A stretch of 7,023 nucleotides of DNA. It comes from Fidelibacterota bacterium (GTDB lineage: Bacteria > Fidelibacterota > Marinisomatia > Marinisomatales > UBA1611). The notes under the pieces were generated by a model that did not search any database, was not told where the DNA came from, and saw only the letters and a list, made by a program, of their open reading frames with translations. Position 1 is the first letter of the stretch, and every line of letters begins with the position of its first letter. Below, one piece after another: positions 1 through 6,998 of this stretch. The stretch is from the NCBI GenBank assembly GCA_002691785.1, contig NZIX01000095.1:9685-16707 (forward strand), read 5' to 3'. The translations under genes were made by a program, and so were the position numbers.

Positions 1-10
1 AAATAATATT

Positions 11-2275
11 ATGAGAAAATTTAAACTCCTTTTTATATACTTATGCTTAAACATAAATATAATATTTCCAAATCAAGACCTGACAGGTATCATTCGAGGG
101 CAAGTTTTAGACTCTGAAAACCAACTTCCCCTTGTTGGCGCGAACATATTAATAAATAAAAGCAATTTGGGTACTATTTCTAATGAAAATGGATTTTTTA
201 TTTTAGAAGATATTTCTCAAGGCTATTATAATATTTCCGTTAGCTACATAGGCTATAAATTAAAGATAATAAATGATGTCTGGGTTAGGCCGAGAGCTCA
301 TGATTTTTTAAGTATAACTCTTGATCCCAAAGTATTAAAACTAGAAAGTGTCAGCGTAGAGGAATCCTATTTTTCGAAATCCATTGTTAATGAATATCAA
401 TCAATTTCATTTAATAATGATGAAATTAGAAGAGCTCCCGGAGCAGGTCAAGAAATTAGTAGGATATTAAATAGTCTACCTAGTGTAGCCAGTGTTGGTG
501 AAAATCGACAAGATATGATGGTTCGTGGCGGAGGACCAACCGAAAATGGGTTCATCATTGATAATATCCCAATACCAAGTATATCACATTTTAACACTAG
601 CGATGGAAGATCTAATGGCCCAATTGGAATTATTAATACTGAGATGGTTAATAACTTAGAGTTTTATGCTAATGGTTTCTCATCAAAGTTTGGTAATAAA
701 CTATCCAGCTATGGTGATATTGATTATCGAGAAGGAAACAATAATTCGTTTGAATTCAACTTTGGCTTAGGACTTGGTGGATTAGGCTCTCTTGTTGAAG
801 GCCCTCTTACAAATAAGATCTCTTATATTATATCCTATCGAAAAAGTTATCTAAATCTTATATCAGATTTAATTAATGCAGGTGGATTACCCTCATATAA
901 TGATCTTCAAGGTAAGCTTACTTATAAACCAAATATTTATAATACTTTCACCCTGCTGACTGTAAATGGCAATAGTTTATACGATAGAAGCGTTAAAGAG
1001 GGTATCTCAATTGGGCAAGGCATCCATGGAAAAGTAAAAAATAATCAAAATACGATTGGATTAAACCACAGACATATTTGGAATAAAAAAACATACTCAA
1101 ATACAAGTTTTGGTTTTTCTCTTCAAAATGCTGATACAAAGTTATACGATATTGTAGATGGGGTAGGTACGGATACTTTATCATTTAAAAATCAAAATAA
1201 AATACAGACCATTACTTTCAGAAATGTGAATCATCAAAAAATATCTAATTCCCATAATCTTGAATACGGATTTGAAAGTTTGAAAAATTACACTGATTAC
1301 AATTTTATCCGCGGAAATGATGGTGAATTTGATGTGAACGAAAAAATCTCTGTTTTAAACCTAGCTTCTTTTTTATCCCTAAAAAGTAAAATTTTAAATC
1401 AAATAATTTTATCTTCTGGAATCCGTTTTGACTTTAATGATTATGAAAAGTCAATCTTCCTATCTCCAAGAATAAACATTGATTACAACATTTTTGATAA
1501 AACTAATTTAATTTATAATATTGGCAATTATTATCAAAACCCACCAGAAATATATTTATCCGTAAACGAAAATGACTTAAGAAGTGTCCATAATATCCAA
1601 CAATCACTGACTCTCGAACATATATTTTTTAAAGACACTAAATTTTCATTTTCTATTTACAAAAAGGATTATTCAAATGCTCCTATACTTGGACCTGATA
1701 GCAATTATATAGATCCAACATTTTTGATGGACCAATTAATTATGTACGATAAAATAGTATCTAAAGGAAAAGCTAATTCTAAAGGTTTAGAAATTCTACT
1801 CCAAAAAAAACGTGTTGAAAAATTTTACGGACTAATTGGAGGTACCTATTTTAATAGTTTATTTAAAGATTTTGATGGGAATGAATGGAATAGAAATTAT
1901 AATTATAAATATATTTTCAATATGGTTGGAGGATACAGACCTAATGACCAATGGGAGATATCAGTTCGTTGGTCACTTTTTGGAGGGAAACCTTACACTC
2001 CAATAGATGAAAATTCCTCATCTAATTTTGGAACACAAGTTCTATATTTAGATGATTTTAACGAAGCAAAAACACCTGAATATCATTCTTTGTTCATTCG
2101 GTATGAACGAAGATTTAACTTAAAGAGATCAAACTTAATAACGTACATAGAACTATGGAATGCTTATAATAGGGAAAATATAGAAACTGTTTTCTGGAGT
2201 GAAGAATTAAATGAGATTGCTGAAGAAACTTATTTTGATTTTATTCCTGTAGGAGGTTTTGAGCTTGAATTTTAA
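11..2275 (+). CDS. TonB-dependent outer-membrane receptor with N-terminal carboxypeptidase-regulatory-like domain
   Basis: The 754-residue protein is a TonB-dependent transporter, a 22-strand outer-membrane barrel family that imports large nutrients using TonB/ExbBD energy. Seen in the sequence: a hydrophobic N-terminus typical of a Sec signal (about residues 1-20); a carboxypeptidase-D-regulatory-like beta domain (about 28-108) with the hallmark G-x-V-x-D, PLVGANI, GTISNENGFF and SYIGY motifs; a TonB-box-like stretch LESVSVEES (about 111-119); a plug domain (about 130-240) with RRAPGAGQEISRILNSLPSV, MMVRGGGPTENGF and IDNIPI; then an aromatic-rich beta-barrel to the C-terminus, which ends in Phe as outer-membrane proteins often do. 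It appears full length and intact. The start is the first ATG, directly before the signal peptide; only 10 bases lie upstream, so its promoter is outside the window. There is no SusD partner beside it, so substrate cannot be assigned; the convergent neighbour is a DUF4856 lipoprotein. Family call is firm, substrate unknown. Confidence 0.95.
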   Translation: MRKFKLLFIYLCLNINIIFPNQDLTGIIRGQVLDSENQLPLVGANILINKSNLGTISNENGFFILEDISQGYYNISVSYIGYKLKIINDVWVRPRAHDFLSITLDPKVLKLESVSVEESYFSKSIVNEYQSISFNNDEIRRAPGAGQEISRILNSLPSVASVGENRQDMMVRGGGPTENGFIIDNIPIPSISHFNTSDGRSNGPIGIINTEMVNNLEFYANGFSSKFGNKLSSYGDIDYREGNNNSFEFNFGLGLGGLGSLVEGPLTNKISYIISYRKSYLNLISDLINAGGLPSYNDLQGKLTYKPNIYNTFTLLTVNGNSLYDRSVKEGISIGQGIHGKVKNNQNTIGLNHRHIWNKKTYSNTSFGFSLQNADTKLYDIVDGVGTDTLSFKNQNKIQTITFRNVNHQKISNSHNLEYGFESLKNYTDYNFIRGNDGEFDVNEKISVLNLASFLSLKSKILNQIILSSGIRFDFNDYEKSIFLSPRINIDYNIFDKTNLIYNIGNYYQNPPEIYLSVNENDLRSVHNIQQSLTLEHIFFKDTKFSFSIYKKDYSNAPILGPDSNYIDPTFLMDQLIMYDKIVSKGKANSKGLEILLQKKRVEKFYGLIGGTYFNSLFKDFDGNEWNRNYNYKYIFNMVGGYRPNDQWEISVRWSLFGGKPYTPIDENSSSNFGTQVLYLDDFNEAKTPEYHSLFIRYERRFNLKRSNLITYIELWNAYNRENIETVFWSEELNEIAEETYFDFIPVGGFELEF

Positions 2276-2300
2276 TAACTAATATCTAATTAGTTATTTT
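2274..2300. terminator. AT-rich inverted repeat between convergent genes, possible bidirectional terminator
   Basis: A perfect 10-bp inverted repeat (AATAACTAAT at 2274-2283 and ATTAGTTATT at 2289-2298) encloses a 5-base loop ATCTA. It fills the 23-base gap between the TBDR stop codon (2273-2275, partly inside the stem) and the DUF4856 gene stop codon (2299-2301, just outside the stem). On the plus strand the stem runs into TTTT (2297-2300), resembling a short U-tract; on the minus strand no T-run follows. The stem has only one G-C pair, so as an intrinsic terminator it is weak. Position strongly suggests a role in ending the TBDR transcript; function in the other direction is less likely. 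Confidence 0.45.
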
Positions 2301-3600
2301 ACCAATCTCTTATACTTGCATCTGAAAAATTATAGGCTGATTGAAGAATATTTTTTACAGTTTCTGTTAAGGTTATTCTATAAGTGGAAAATAATTCATT
2401 ACTTGGGTAGATTGGAGTTTCTCCCATTAGATCAACAACCATTAATAAATCAGCATCAGAAATTAACTTAACATTATTATATTGTAGTGAAATTGTAAAG
2501 GCTCTCATTCTACTCCAATACTTATTATAGTTAGCAGAAGTAAATGAAAGTGGACCTGATGAAGGTTCCAAATCGCTCATCTGATTATCTAATTTATTGA
2601 TATTATGAATAATAGTTGCAGCAATAACCTTCTCCCAATTATTTGCGATTATTTGACCTTGAGCTAATATTTTATCAATTGATTCTTGATTATGAATAAG
2701 AGTGCGACCCTCTAAAAACGCATCAAAAATAGATTTTGTAAAATTAACAGATTCGTCCATTACACTAGAATCTCTTTGTGCAGCAATTAAAGCATTATTA
2801 AAAATATATTCTGATTTAAAGCTGATAACTCCATCACTATCAGAATCAAAAAAAGGATCTTCTATCCTATCAATATCATCTAAATATCCCGTGTTATAAT
2901 CTGCAGATGCACCAAAATATCCAAACGATTCATCCCAAGAGTGTTCTAAAGCAGAATAAAAACTATCTTCAGAATCTGCTTTAGAATTATCTAACATTTC
3001 TAAATTATTAGGTATACCTCTATAGTACAGCACGGCACCTAGTATAGTTTTATTTATCATTTCAGAAAGATTTAAACCATTTTGATCTGTGATAGCAAGA
3101 AAAGTGCCAGCTTTATCAAAGTTATTAGAATTATCTGCAATTTCCTGCATCCAATTAATTATTAAACTATCTGCCGTCTCATCAAAACCATGCACTTCAT
3201 CATTGTTAATTTGTCCAGCTAAGTTTGGACCTGAAGAAGAAATATTATTGTAAAATTTTTGTGATGAATATGGATCTGTATTAATCCATGAATAGAAGTT
3301 ATAAGATTCATCATATTCGTATAATCGAGTCATATTTTCCATAGCAATGGGAAGTCCTGATGAGGTTCCAGGAAAATCAGTCATGGTTTTTAAATCAAGA
3401 ACCATCATATTCATGTTAACTTGATCAGAGTATGAAACGCTACTTTCATCACTGACAAAACGACTATTAAAAGTATAAGTAACCGGCGTTTCGATGATGG
3501 ATGATAAATCAATATTCTCAGTAACTTTTTCATCTTCACATCCATAAAAGATGATCAAAGTTATCTTCAAGAGGAAAGAGAGTTTCTTTCTTATTTCCAT
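2299..3600 (-). CDS. DUF4856 (imelysin-like) lipoprotein
   Basis: A 433-residue predicted lipoprotein of the DUF4856 family, which is common in Bacteroidota and relatives and has no firmly established function; it resembles imelysin-type (peptidase M75-like) envelope proteins linked to iron uptake. Seen, numbering from the chosen Met: basic N-terminus and hydrophobic segment (1-20) ending in FYGC with Cys21 as lipidation site, followed by an acidic linker; LGAVLYY (about 187-193); the family hallmark HSWDESFGYFG (220-230); a DxDxDG loop (252-257, DSDSDG) followed by ISFKSEY; EKVIAATIIHNIN (about 323-335); and YWSRMRAF (about 361-368). The frame extends upstream to an ATG at 3654, giving 451 residues, but the extra 18 residues would precede the signal peptide, so the ATG at 3600 is preferred. 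Neither start has a good ribosome binding site. It is convergent with the TBDR and lies about 125 bp downstream of the small lipoprotein gene on the same strand, so it may have its own promoter. Family membership is judged from remembered motifs. Confidence 0.85.
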   Translation of the reverse strand: MEIRKKLSFLLKITLIIFYGCEDEKVTENIDLSSIIETPVTYTFNSRFVSDESSVSYSDQVNMNMMVLDLKTMTDFPGTSSGLPIAMENMTRLYEYDESYNFYSWINTDPYSSQKFYNNISSSGPNLAGQINNDEVHGFDETADSLIINWMQEIADNSNNFDKAGTFLAITDQNGLNLSEMINKTILGAVLYYRGIPNNLEMLDNSKADSEDSFYSALEHSWDESFGYFGASADYNTGYLDDIDRIEDPFFDSDSDGVISFKSEYIFNNALIAAQRDSSVMDESVNFTKSIFDAFLEGRTLIHNQESIDKILAQGQIIANNWEKVIAATIIHNINKLDNQMSDLEPSSGPLSFTSANYNKYWSRMRAFTISLQYNNVKLISDADLLMVVDLMGETPIYPSNELFSTYRITLTETVKNILQSAYNFSDASIRDW

Positions 3601-3725
3601 ATTAGCTAACCTTAAACGTTCAAATAATGATAATCTATAAATTACTTTAAACATACTAGATGGAACTTAACCATCGATATGTTGTAAATGTTAAGCACTT
3701 AAATTATGAATTAAAACCGTGTTGA
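3601..3725. other. Intergenic gap between the small lipoprotein gene and the DUF4856 gene
   Basis: About 125 bases of AT-rich sequence separate the stop of the small lipoprotein gene from the preferred start of the DUF4856 gene. On the minus strand it contains a short inverted repeat TTAAGTGCTTAA and a CTTAAC/GTTAAG pair, neither followed by a T-tract, so no intrinsic terminator is evident. TATCAT in the minus-strand leader could serve as a -10-like element, but there is no convincing -35 or Bacteroidota TAnnTTTG match. The spacing suggests, without proving, that the DUF4856 gene has its own promoter here. If the ATG at 3654 were used, the gap would shrink to 71 bases. Confidence 0.4.
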
Positions 3726-4151
3726 TTAATCAATAATTTCATCATAAATAATAAGAGCCGAATCCATAGGCACGACTTTTAAAAAACCATAAGCTCTTAA
3801 CATAGCCTCAACCTGTAAGGAAAGCCCTGATTGATAGTAGTCAACTAAATAATCTAATCTTAAAACAGGATCTGATTCAACTTTGTATGGCTTTACTCTT
3901 TCTAAAGCATTTTTGACTGGCTTAAGCTCGGGATTATTAATTTTATTTACTCCTGCAACAAATTCATCAAATGCTTTTTCAGGATCACCATCCTCCTCGC
4001 CAATCATAATATGCAACTGATGATGATATTTACTAAGGAATTGAAAAGCTTCTAACTTTTGTTTGAAAATTTCACGCTCAGTTATGACTTTTTCACTTGA
4101 GCAGGATTGAATTATAAAACTCCCTATAAATAAGATTATTATTTTTTTCAT
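3726..4151 (-). CDS. Small predicted lipoprotein of unknown function
   Basis: I do not recognise the family of this 141-residue protein. Visible: a classic lipoprotein signal, MKKIIILFIGSFIIQSC, with a lipobox-like I-Q-S-C and Cys17 as lipid anchor, followed by SSEK. The rest is charged and looks mainly alpha-helical without further membrane segments. A small histidine cluster HHQLH (43-47) is followed by an acidic stretch EEDGDPE (52-58). A two-part helical layout is plausible: about 22-70, then about 77-140. It starts with an ATG only 3 bases after the stop of the upstream flavoenzyme gene, so it is very likely the last gene of that operon and partly dependent on coupled translation. Its context suggests an envelope role next to glycan or lipid metabolism, but nothing in the protein itself shows this. 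That it is a real lipoprotein gene is well supported; its function is not. Confidence 0.85.
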   Translation of the reverse strand: MKKIIILFIGSFIIQSCSSEKVITEREIFKQKLEAFQFLSKYHHQLHIMIGEEDGDPEKAFDEFVAGVNKINNPELKPVKNALERVKPYKVESDPVLRLDYLVDYYQSGLSLQVEAMLRAYGFLKVVPMDSALIIYDEIID

Positions 4152-4154
4152 GAT

Positions 4155-5492
4155 TTACCCATTTAGTTGATTAATAAATTTTTTTGCATTTCTGAAGAGA
4201 TTGTGAATATGAACATATTCAAATTTTGCGTTTCGTCCCAAAATATATAAATTTCTAAAAGTCTCTAAATAGTTAAGTGCTTTCTTCACCTCATCCTCAA
4301 TTCCTATTTTAAGGATAGGATATGCAAAGGGCACTTTAATTGAAGATTCATTTATTATATCTTGTTTATTTAAAAGATTATTTTTGATTAATAAAGATTT
4401 AATATTTTCAAAAAAGACTTTATTTGAATCATTAAAAACAGAATCGTTTTTATGGCAAGGAACCTCAATTACAATACATGTTTTATCATGAGGCGCCATT
4501 TTATAACTACGATTTTTTGGTTCATAAATTCGTGTAAATGGGAATAGTTTATCAGGAAAATATATAGAAGCATTTTTCGAAAAGTTTCTAATATTTAAAT
4601 ATAAAATACAAATTCTTAAACTTCTAAACTGAAAACCATCTGCAAGTTTTTGAATCTCTTTTGGTGGTTTGGGATTCAAAATTTTTAATAAATAGTTTAA
4701 AGGCAGAGTACTTAAGACTTTATCTTTAATTTTTATTTTTTTTGAATCATTGATCATTATTCCTTTTATTAATCCATGATCATGATAGATTTTTGTCACG
4801 TTCGAGTTCAAATTTATGTTCTCTTTTCCTAATTTGGTTTCAATTGATTCAAATATAGACCCAAAGCCATTTTTTGGATAATAAAATCCTCCCTCGAGGT
4901 GTTTTGGATTATATCTATTTCCTTTAAAATAACTTTTTAATAAAGAAGTGAGATTAAGGTTCTTCAATCTATCCCCTGCAACCTTTGTACTAAGTACCCC
5001 AGCATTTTCTCCCCATAATTTTTCAGTATAATTTATTAGAAATAAATTTGAAAGGGTTTTTCCATATTGCTGATTTGCCATATCTAAAAAGGTCTTTGGA
5101 TCTTTGATATTAGAAAACTTGTTTAACATATTTTCTGAAATTATTTTCTGTAAATCATTCCAATTTAATTGCTTAAAAATACTTTTAATGTTTAGAGGAA
5201 AATCAATCAGTTTACCCTTTAAAAATATTTGACTAGGTGCTTCTACTTTTAAAAGATCATTTTTTAATATGCTTCTAATTAATTTTGTAATCTCTTCATC
5301 TTTATCATGAAGTCTATGAGCACCAGTATCATATTTAAAATCACCATCAGTTATAGTTTTACAATTACCACCTATTTGGTTTGATGATTCATATAAGCCA
5401 AAAGGAATATTATTTTCCTTTGCGAAATAAGCAGAGGCCATTCCGGCAGGTCCACCTCCTAAAATATGTATATTTTTTACTTCTTCATTCAC
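4155..5492 (-). CDS. FAD-dependent oxidoreductase, UDP-galactopyranose mutase / protoporphyrinogen oxidase-like
   Basis: A 445-residue predicted cytoplasmic flavoenzyme. Seen: a Rossmann dinucleotide-binding motif G12-x-G14-P-A-G17, with Glu35 ending the second beta strand as expected for FAD ribose binding; IGGNCKT (40-46) and DTGAHRLHD (55-63), matching the GG..+T and GGHRF-type motifs of this superfamily; LIDFPL (95-100), comparable to the YPL motif of mutase-like members; NYTEKLWG (154-161) with AGDRLKNL (172-179); FYYPKNGFGS (203-212); and a C-terminal FAD-contact region ILGRNAKFEYVHIHN (417-431). Such proteins often sit in surface-polysaccharide or lipid gene clusters, and the neighbouring membrane glycosyltransferase fits this. 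At 445 residues it is longer than typical Glf (about 370-390), so true UDP-galactopyranose mutase activity is uncertain. The start is GTG (5490-5492), whose GTGA overlaps the TGA stop of the preceding gene by 4 bases. Met18 lies beyond the GxGxxG motif and cannot be the start. A weak AAGGGA-like sequence sits 9 bases upstream, inside the preceding gene. Confidence 0.88.
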   Translation of the reverse strand: MNEEVKNIHILGGGPAGMASAYFAKENNIPFGLYESSNQIGGNCKTITDGDFKYDTGAHRLHDKDEEITKLIRSILKNDLLKVEAPSQIFLKGKLIDFPLNIKSIFKQLNWNDLQKIISENMLNKFSNIKDPKTFLDMANQQYGKTLSNLFLINYTEKLWGENAGVLSTKVAGDRLKNLNLTSLLKSYFKGNRYNPKHLEGGFYYPKNGFGSIFESIETKLGKENINLNSNVTKIYHDHGLIKGIMINDSKKIKIKDKVLSTLPLNYLLKILNPKPPKEIQKLADGFQFRSLRICILYLNIRNFSKNASIYFPDKLFPFTRIYEPKNRSYKMAPHDKTCIVIEVPCHKNDSVFNDSNKVFFENIKSLLIKNNLLNKQDIINESSIKVPFAYPILKIGIEDEVKKALNYLETFRNLYILGRNAKFEYVHIHNLFRNAKKFINQLNG

Positions 5493-6928
5493 TTTATAAA
5501 ATCCCTTTCTAAAGAAAAAATATCAAGCTCTGACCACATTCTATTTACATATGGATTATGATAAAATGTTGTGTCCAAATTAATTTCATATTTATGATTA
5601 AATAGGTTGTTAAAATCACCAATCATATAAGGTTTTTTATTAAGATTCAATTCTATAAACTGCTCTACCTCTTTTTGATCTTCAACATTTATAAAATTAG
5701 TTTTTAAACCGGCGGCTCTTAAATAAAAATTTATTAGAGGAATAGTAATGATTGTAACGGGCGCCTCTTTTTTAATAAAATAATTTTTTAGCTGAGATAC
5801 TGCACTTGGTTTTTTATGTTGTAGCACCAATACAAATGAAACAGTCAATAGAAATGAGAAAAATGAAATATGAATATACTTTTTAATGTTTCTAAACTTT
5901 AATTGAACAAAGGTTTGCCCTACTGACAACATTAAAATTAAGATAACAATTACTGGTAATATATGCCTGCTTTTATGAATTACATTTTGAAATAATAAAA
6001 CCCAAGCTATATAAACTATTGTTGATAATAATATAACTTTATGTTCTTTAAATATTTTTCTAAAGTTTGAGAAAACATACTTAAAATAATAAATTAAGTA
6101 TAATGAAATAATCCCCGTTATCCATGAACGATGATTCCAATAACCTCCCAAACCATCAGCCCATATTGACCTAAAAAAACTAATTAATCTAGCCGACCAA
6201 TTTTTTTCTGTATATATAGTTCCACCATAATCATTAAAATGGCCACTCGTATGACTTAAAGCGATTACCCAGAGTTCATTTAAACCGGTAATGAAGACCA
6301 TTGGTATTAACCATAATAAGCATCCCAATGAAAAGATCAATATTAACAATAACTTTTCTTTTTTGAATATTAGATGATATCCAATTGGCATAAATAATAA
6401 CGGTAAATACGAAAGCCTAACTCCAGCCAAAACTCCAAAGAGAAAAAATCCAATACAAGTTTTAAATAAATGATTTTTTTTATTGATCAAAAAGTATAAG
6501 GAACTTGTTACAATTGCTAAACCCATCATATCAGGCATATATCGATTACTCATTAGCCAAATCAGTGGGTTGAGCAAAATTAAAAATATTATGAAATAAC
6601 CTTCCTGGCTGTTTGGTTTTAAATCTAAAATTTTTAATGCATAATGGATAATATAATAAACTGAAAGTCCACCTATAAAAGAAAAAGAAATTCCTAAACT
6701 TCCAGTCAAAAAGTAAATAATCTTAACAAAAAAGCTAAAAATAGGATATCCAGGAAAATGAGGCTGTAGTTTCGTTATATCGTATTCGTAAATACTTAGA
6801 GCAAATCTGAGACTATCAATATCTTCTATGTAAAATATACTTGAAAGTAATCTAGTAATAATGCACAATAGGAATACTACAAACAGAGTTTGATTTTTAG
6901 TAAGCATATTAAAATTTATATTATTCAT
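5489..6928 (-). CDS. Polytopic GT-C-like (PMT/GT39-type) glycosyltransferase, membrane protein
   Basis: A 479-residue inner-membrane protein with about ten or eleven hydrophobic segments (roughly 12-33, 62-78, 80-100, 110-127, 134-148, 155-187, 192-214, 268-285, 297-316, 322-342, 350-370). It looks like a GT-C fold glycosyltransferase, which uses polyprenyl-phosphate sugars to glycosylate lipids, glycans or proteins on the periplasmic side. Supporting features: an acidic EDID motif (35-38) in the first loop after TM1, where GT-C catalytic Asp/Glu lie; PHFPGYPIF (56-64), matching the H-x-PGYPLF motif of GT39-like proteins; NRYMPDMMGLA (128-138); AGVRLSYLPLL (168-178); and SRHILPV (320-326). 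A soluble tail of about 100 residues (380-479) follows the last membrane helix. It is first in an apparent operon; its TGA overlaps the GTG start of the flavoenzyme gene. The ATG is only one base from the T-tract of an upstream terminator, leaving no normal leader; Met8 (codon 6905-6907) is an alternative start. Donor and acceptor are unknown. Confidence 0.82.
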   Translation of the reverse strand: MNNINFNMLTKNQTLFVVFLLCIITRLLSSIFYIEDIDSLRFALSIYEYDITKLQPHFPGYPIFSFFVKIIYFLTGSLGISFSFIGGLSVYYIIHYALKILDLKPNSQEGYFIIFLILLNPLIWLMSNRYMPDMMGLAIVTSSLYFLINKKNHLFKTCIGFFLFGVLAGVRLSYLPLLFMPIGYHLIFKKEKLLLILIFSLGCLLWLIPMVFITGLNELWVIALSHTSGHFNDYGGTIYTEKNWSARLISFFRSIWADGLGGYWNHRSWITGIISLYLIYYFKYVFSNFRKIFKEHKVILLSTIVYIAWVLLFQNVIHKSRHILPVIVILILMLSVGQTFVQLKFRNIKKYIHISFFSFLLTVSFVLVLQHKKPSAVSQLKNYFIKKEAPVTIITIPLINFYLRAAGLKTNFINVEDQKEVEQFIELNLNKKPYMIGDFNNLFNHKYEINLDTTFYHNPYVNRMWSELDIFSLERDFIK

Positions 6929-6929
6929 G

Positions 6930-6961
6930 AAAAAAGGAGGGGCTTAATATTTGAGCCCCTC
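6930..6961 (-). terminator. Rho-independent terminator of an upstream minus-strand gene
   Basis: An 8-bp GC-rich perfect stem (GAGGGGCT at 6937-6944 pairing with AGCCCCTC at 6954-6961) has a 9-base loop that could be tightened to 7 by a T-G wobble. Read on the minus strand, it is followed after one C by TTTTTT (6935-6930). This is a textbook intrinsic terminator for transcription entering from beyond the right edge of the window. The T-tract ends one base before the ATG of the glycosyltransferase gene. On the plus strand no T-run follows the stem, so it acts only leftward. Confidence 0.85.
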
Positions 6962-6998
6962 AAGTTTACATGATTTGGATTTTGGTTAAACGTTAGTT

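Noticed and set aside
993..1184. A 63-residue minus-strand open frame inside the TonB-dependent receptor gene
   Set aside because: It lies wholly inside a strongly supported gene on the other strand and shows no recognisable motif.
2702..2899. A 65-residue plus-strand open frame opposite the DUF4856 gene
   Set aside because: It is an antisense shadow of a gene with clear family motifs; no start signals or domain support it.
3601..3660. A possible promoter (TATCAT and TATTTG) ahead of the DUF4856 gene
   Set aside because: No convincing -35 partner, and no match to the Bacteroidota TAnnTTTG pattern; such matches are common by chance in AT-rich DNA.
3670..3715. Short inverted repeats (TTAAGTGCTTAA; CTTAAC with GTTAAG) after the small lipoprotein gene
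   Set aside because: One has a two-base loop and the other a long loop with only six pairs; neither is followed by a T-tract on the minus strand, so a terminator is not supported.
4155..5492. Naming the flavoenzyme as UDP-galactopyranose mutase (glf)
   Set aside because: It shares FAD-binding and mutase-like motifs, but its length and C-terminal half differ from typical Glf, and related oxidoreductases share the same motifs.
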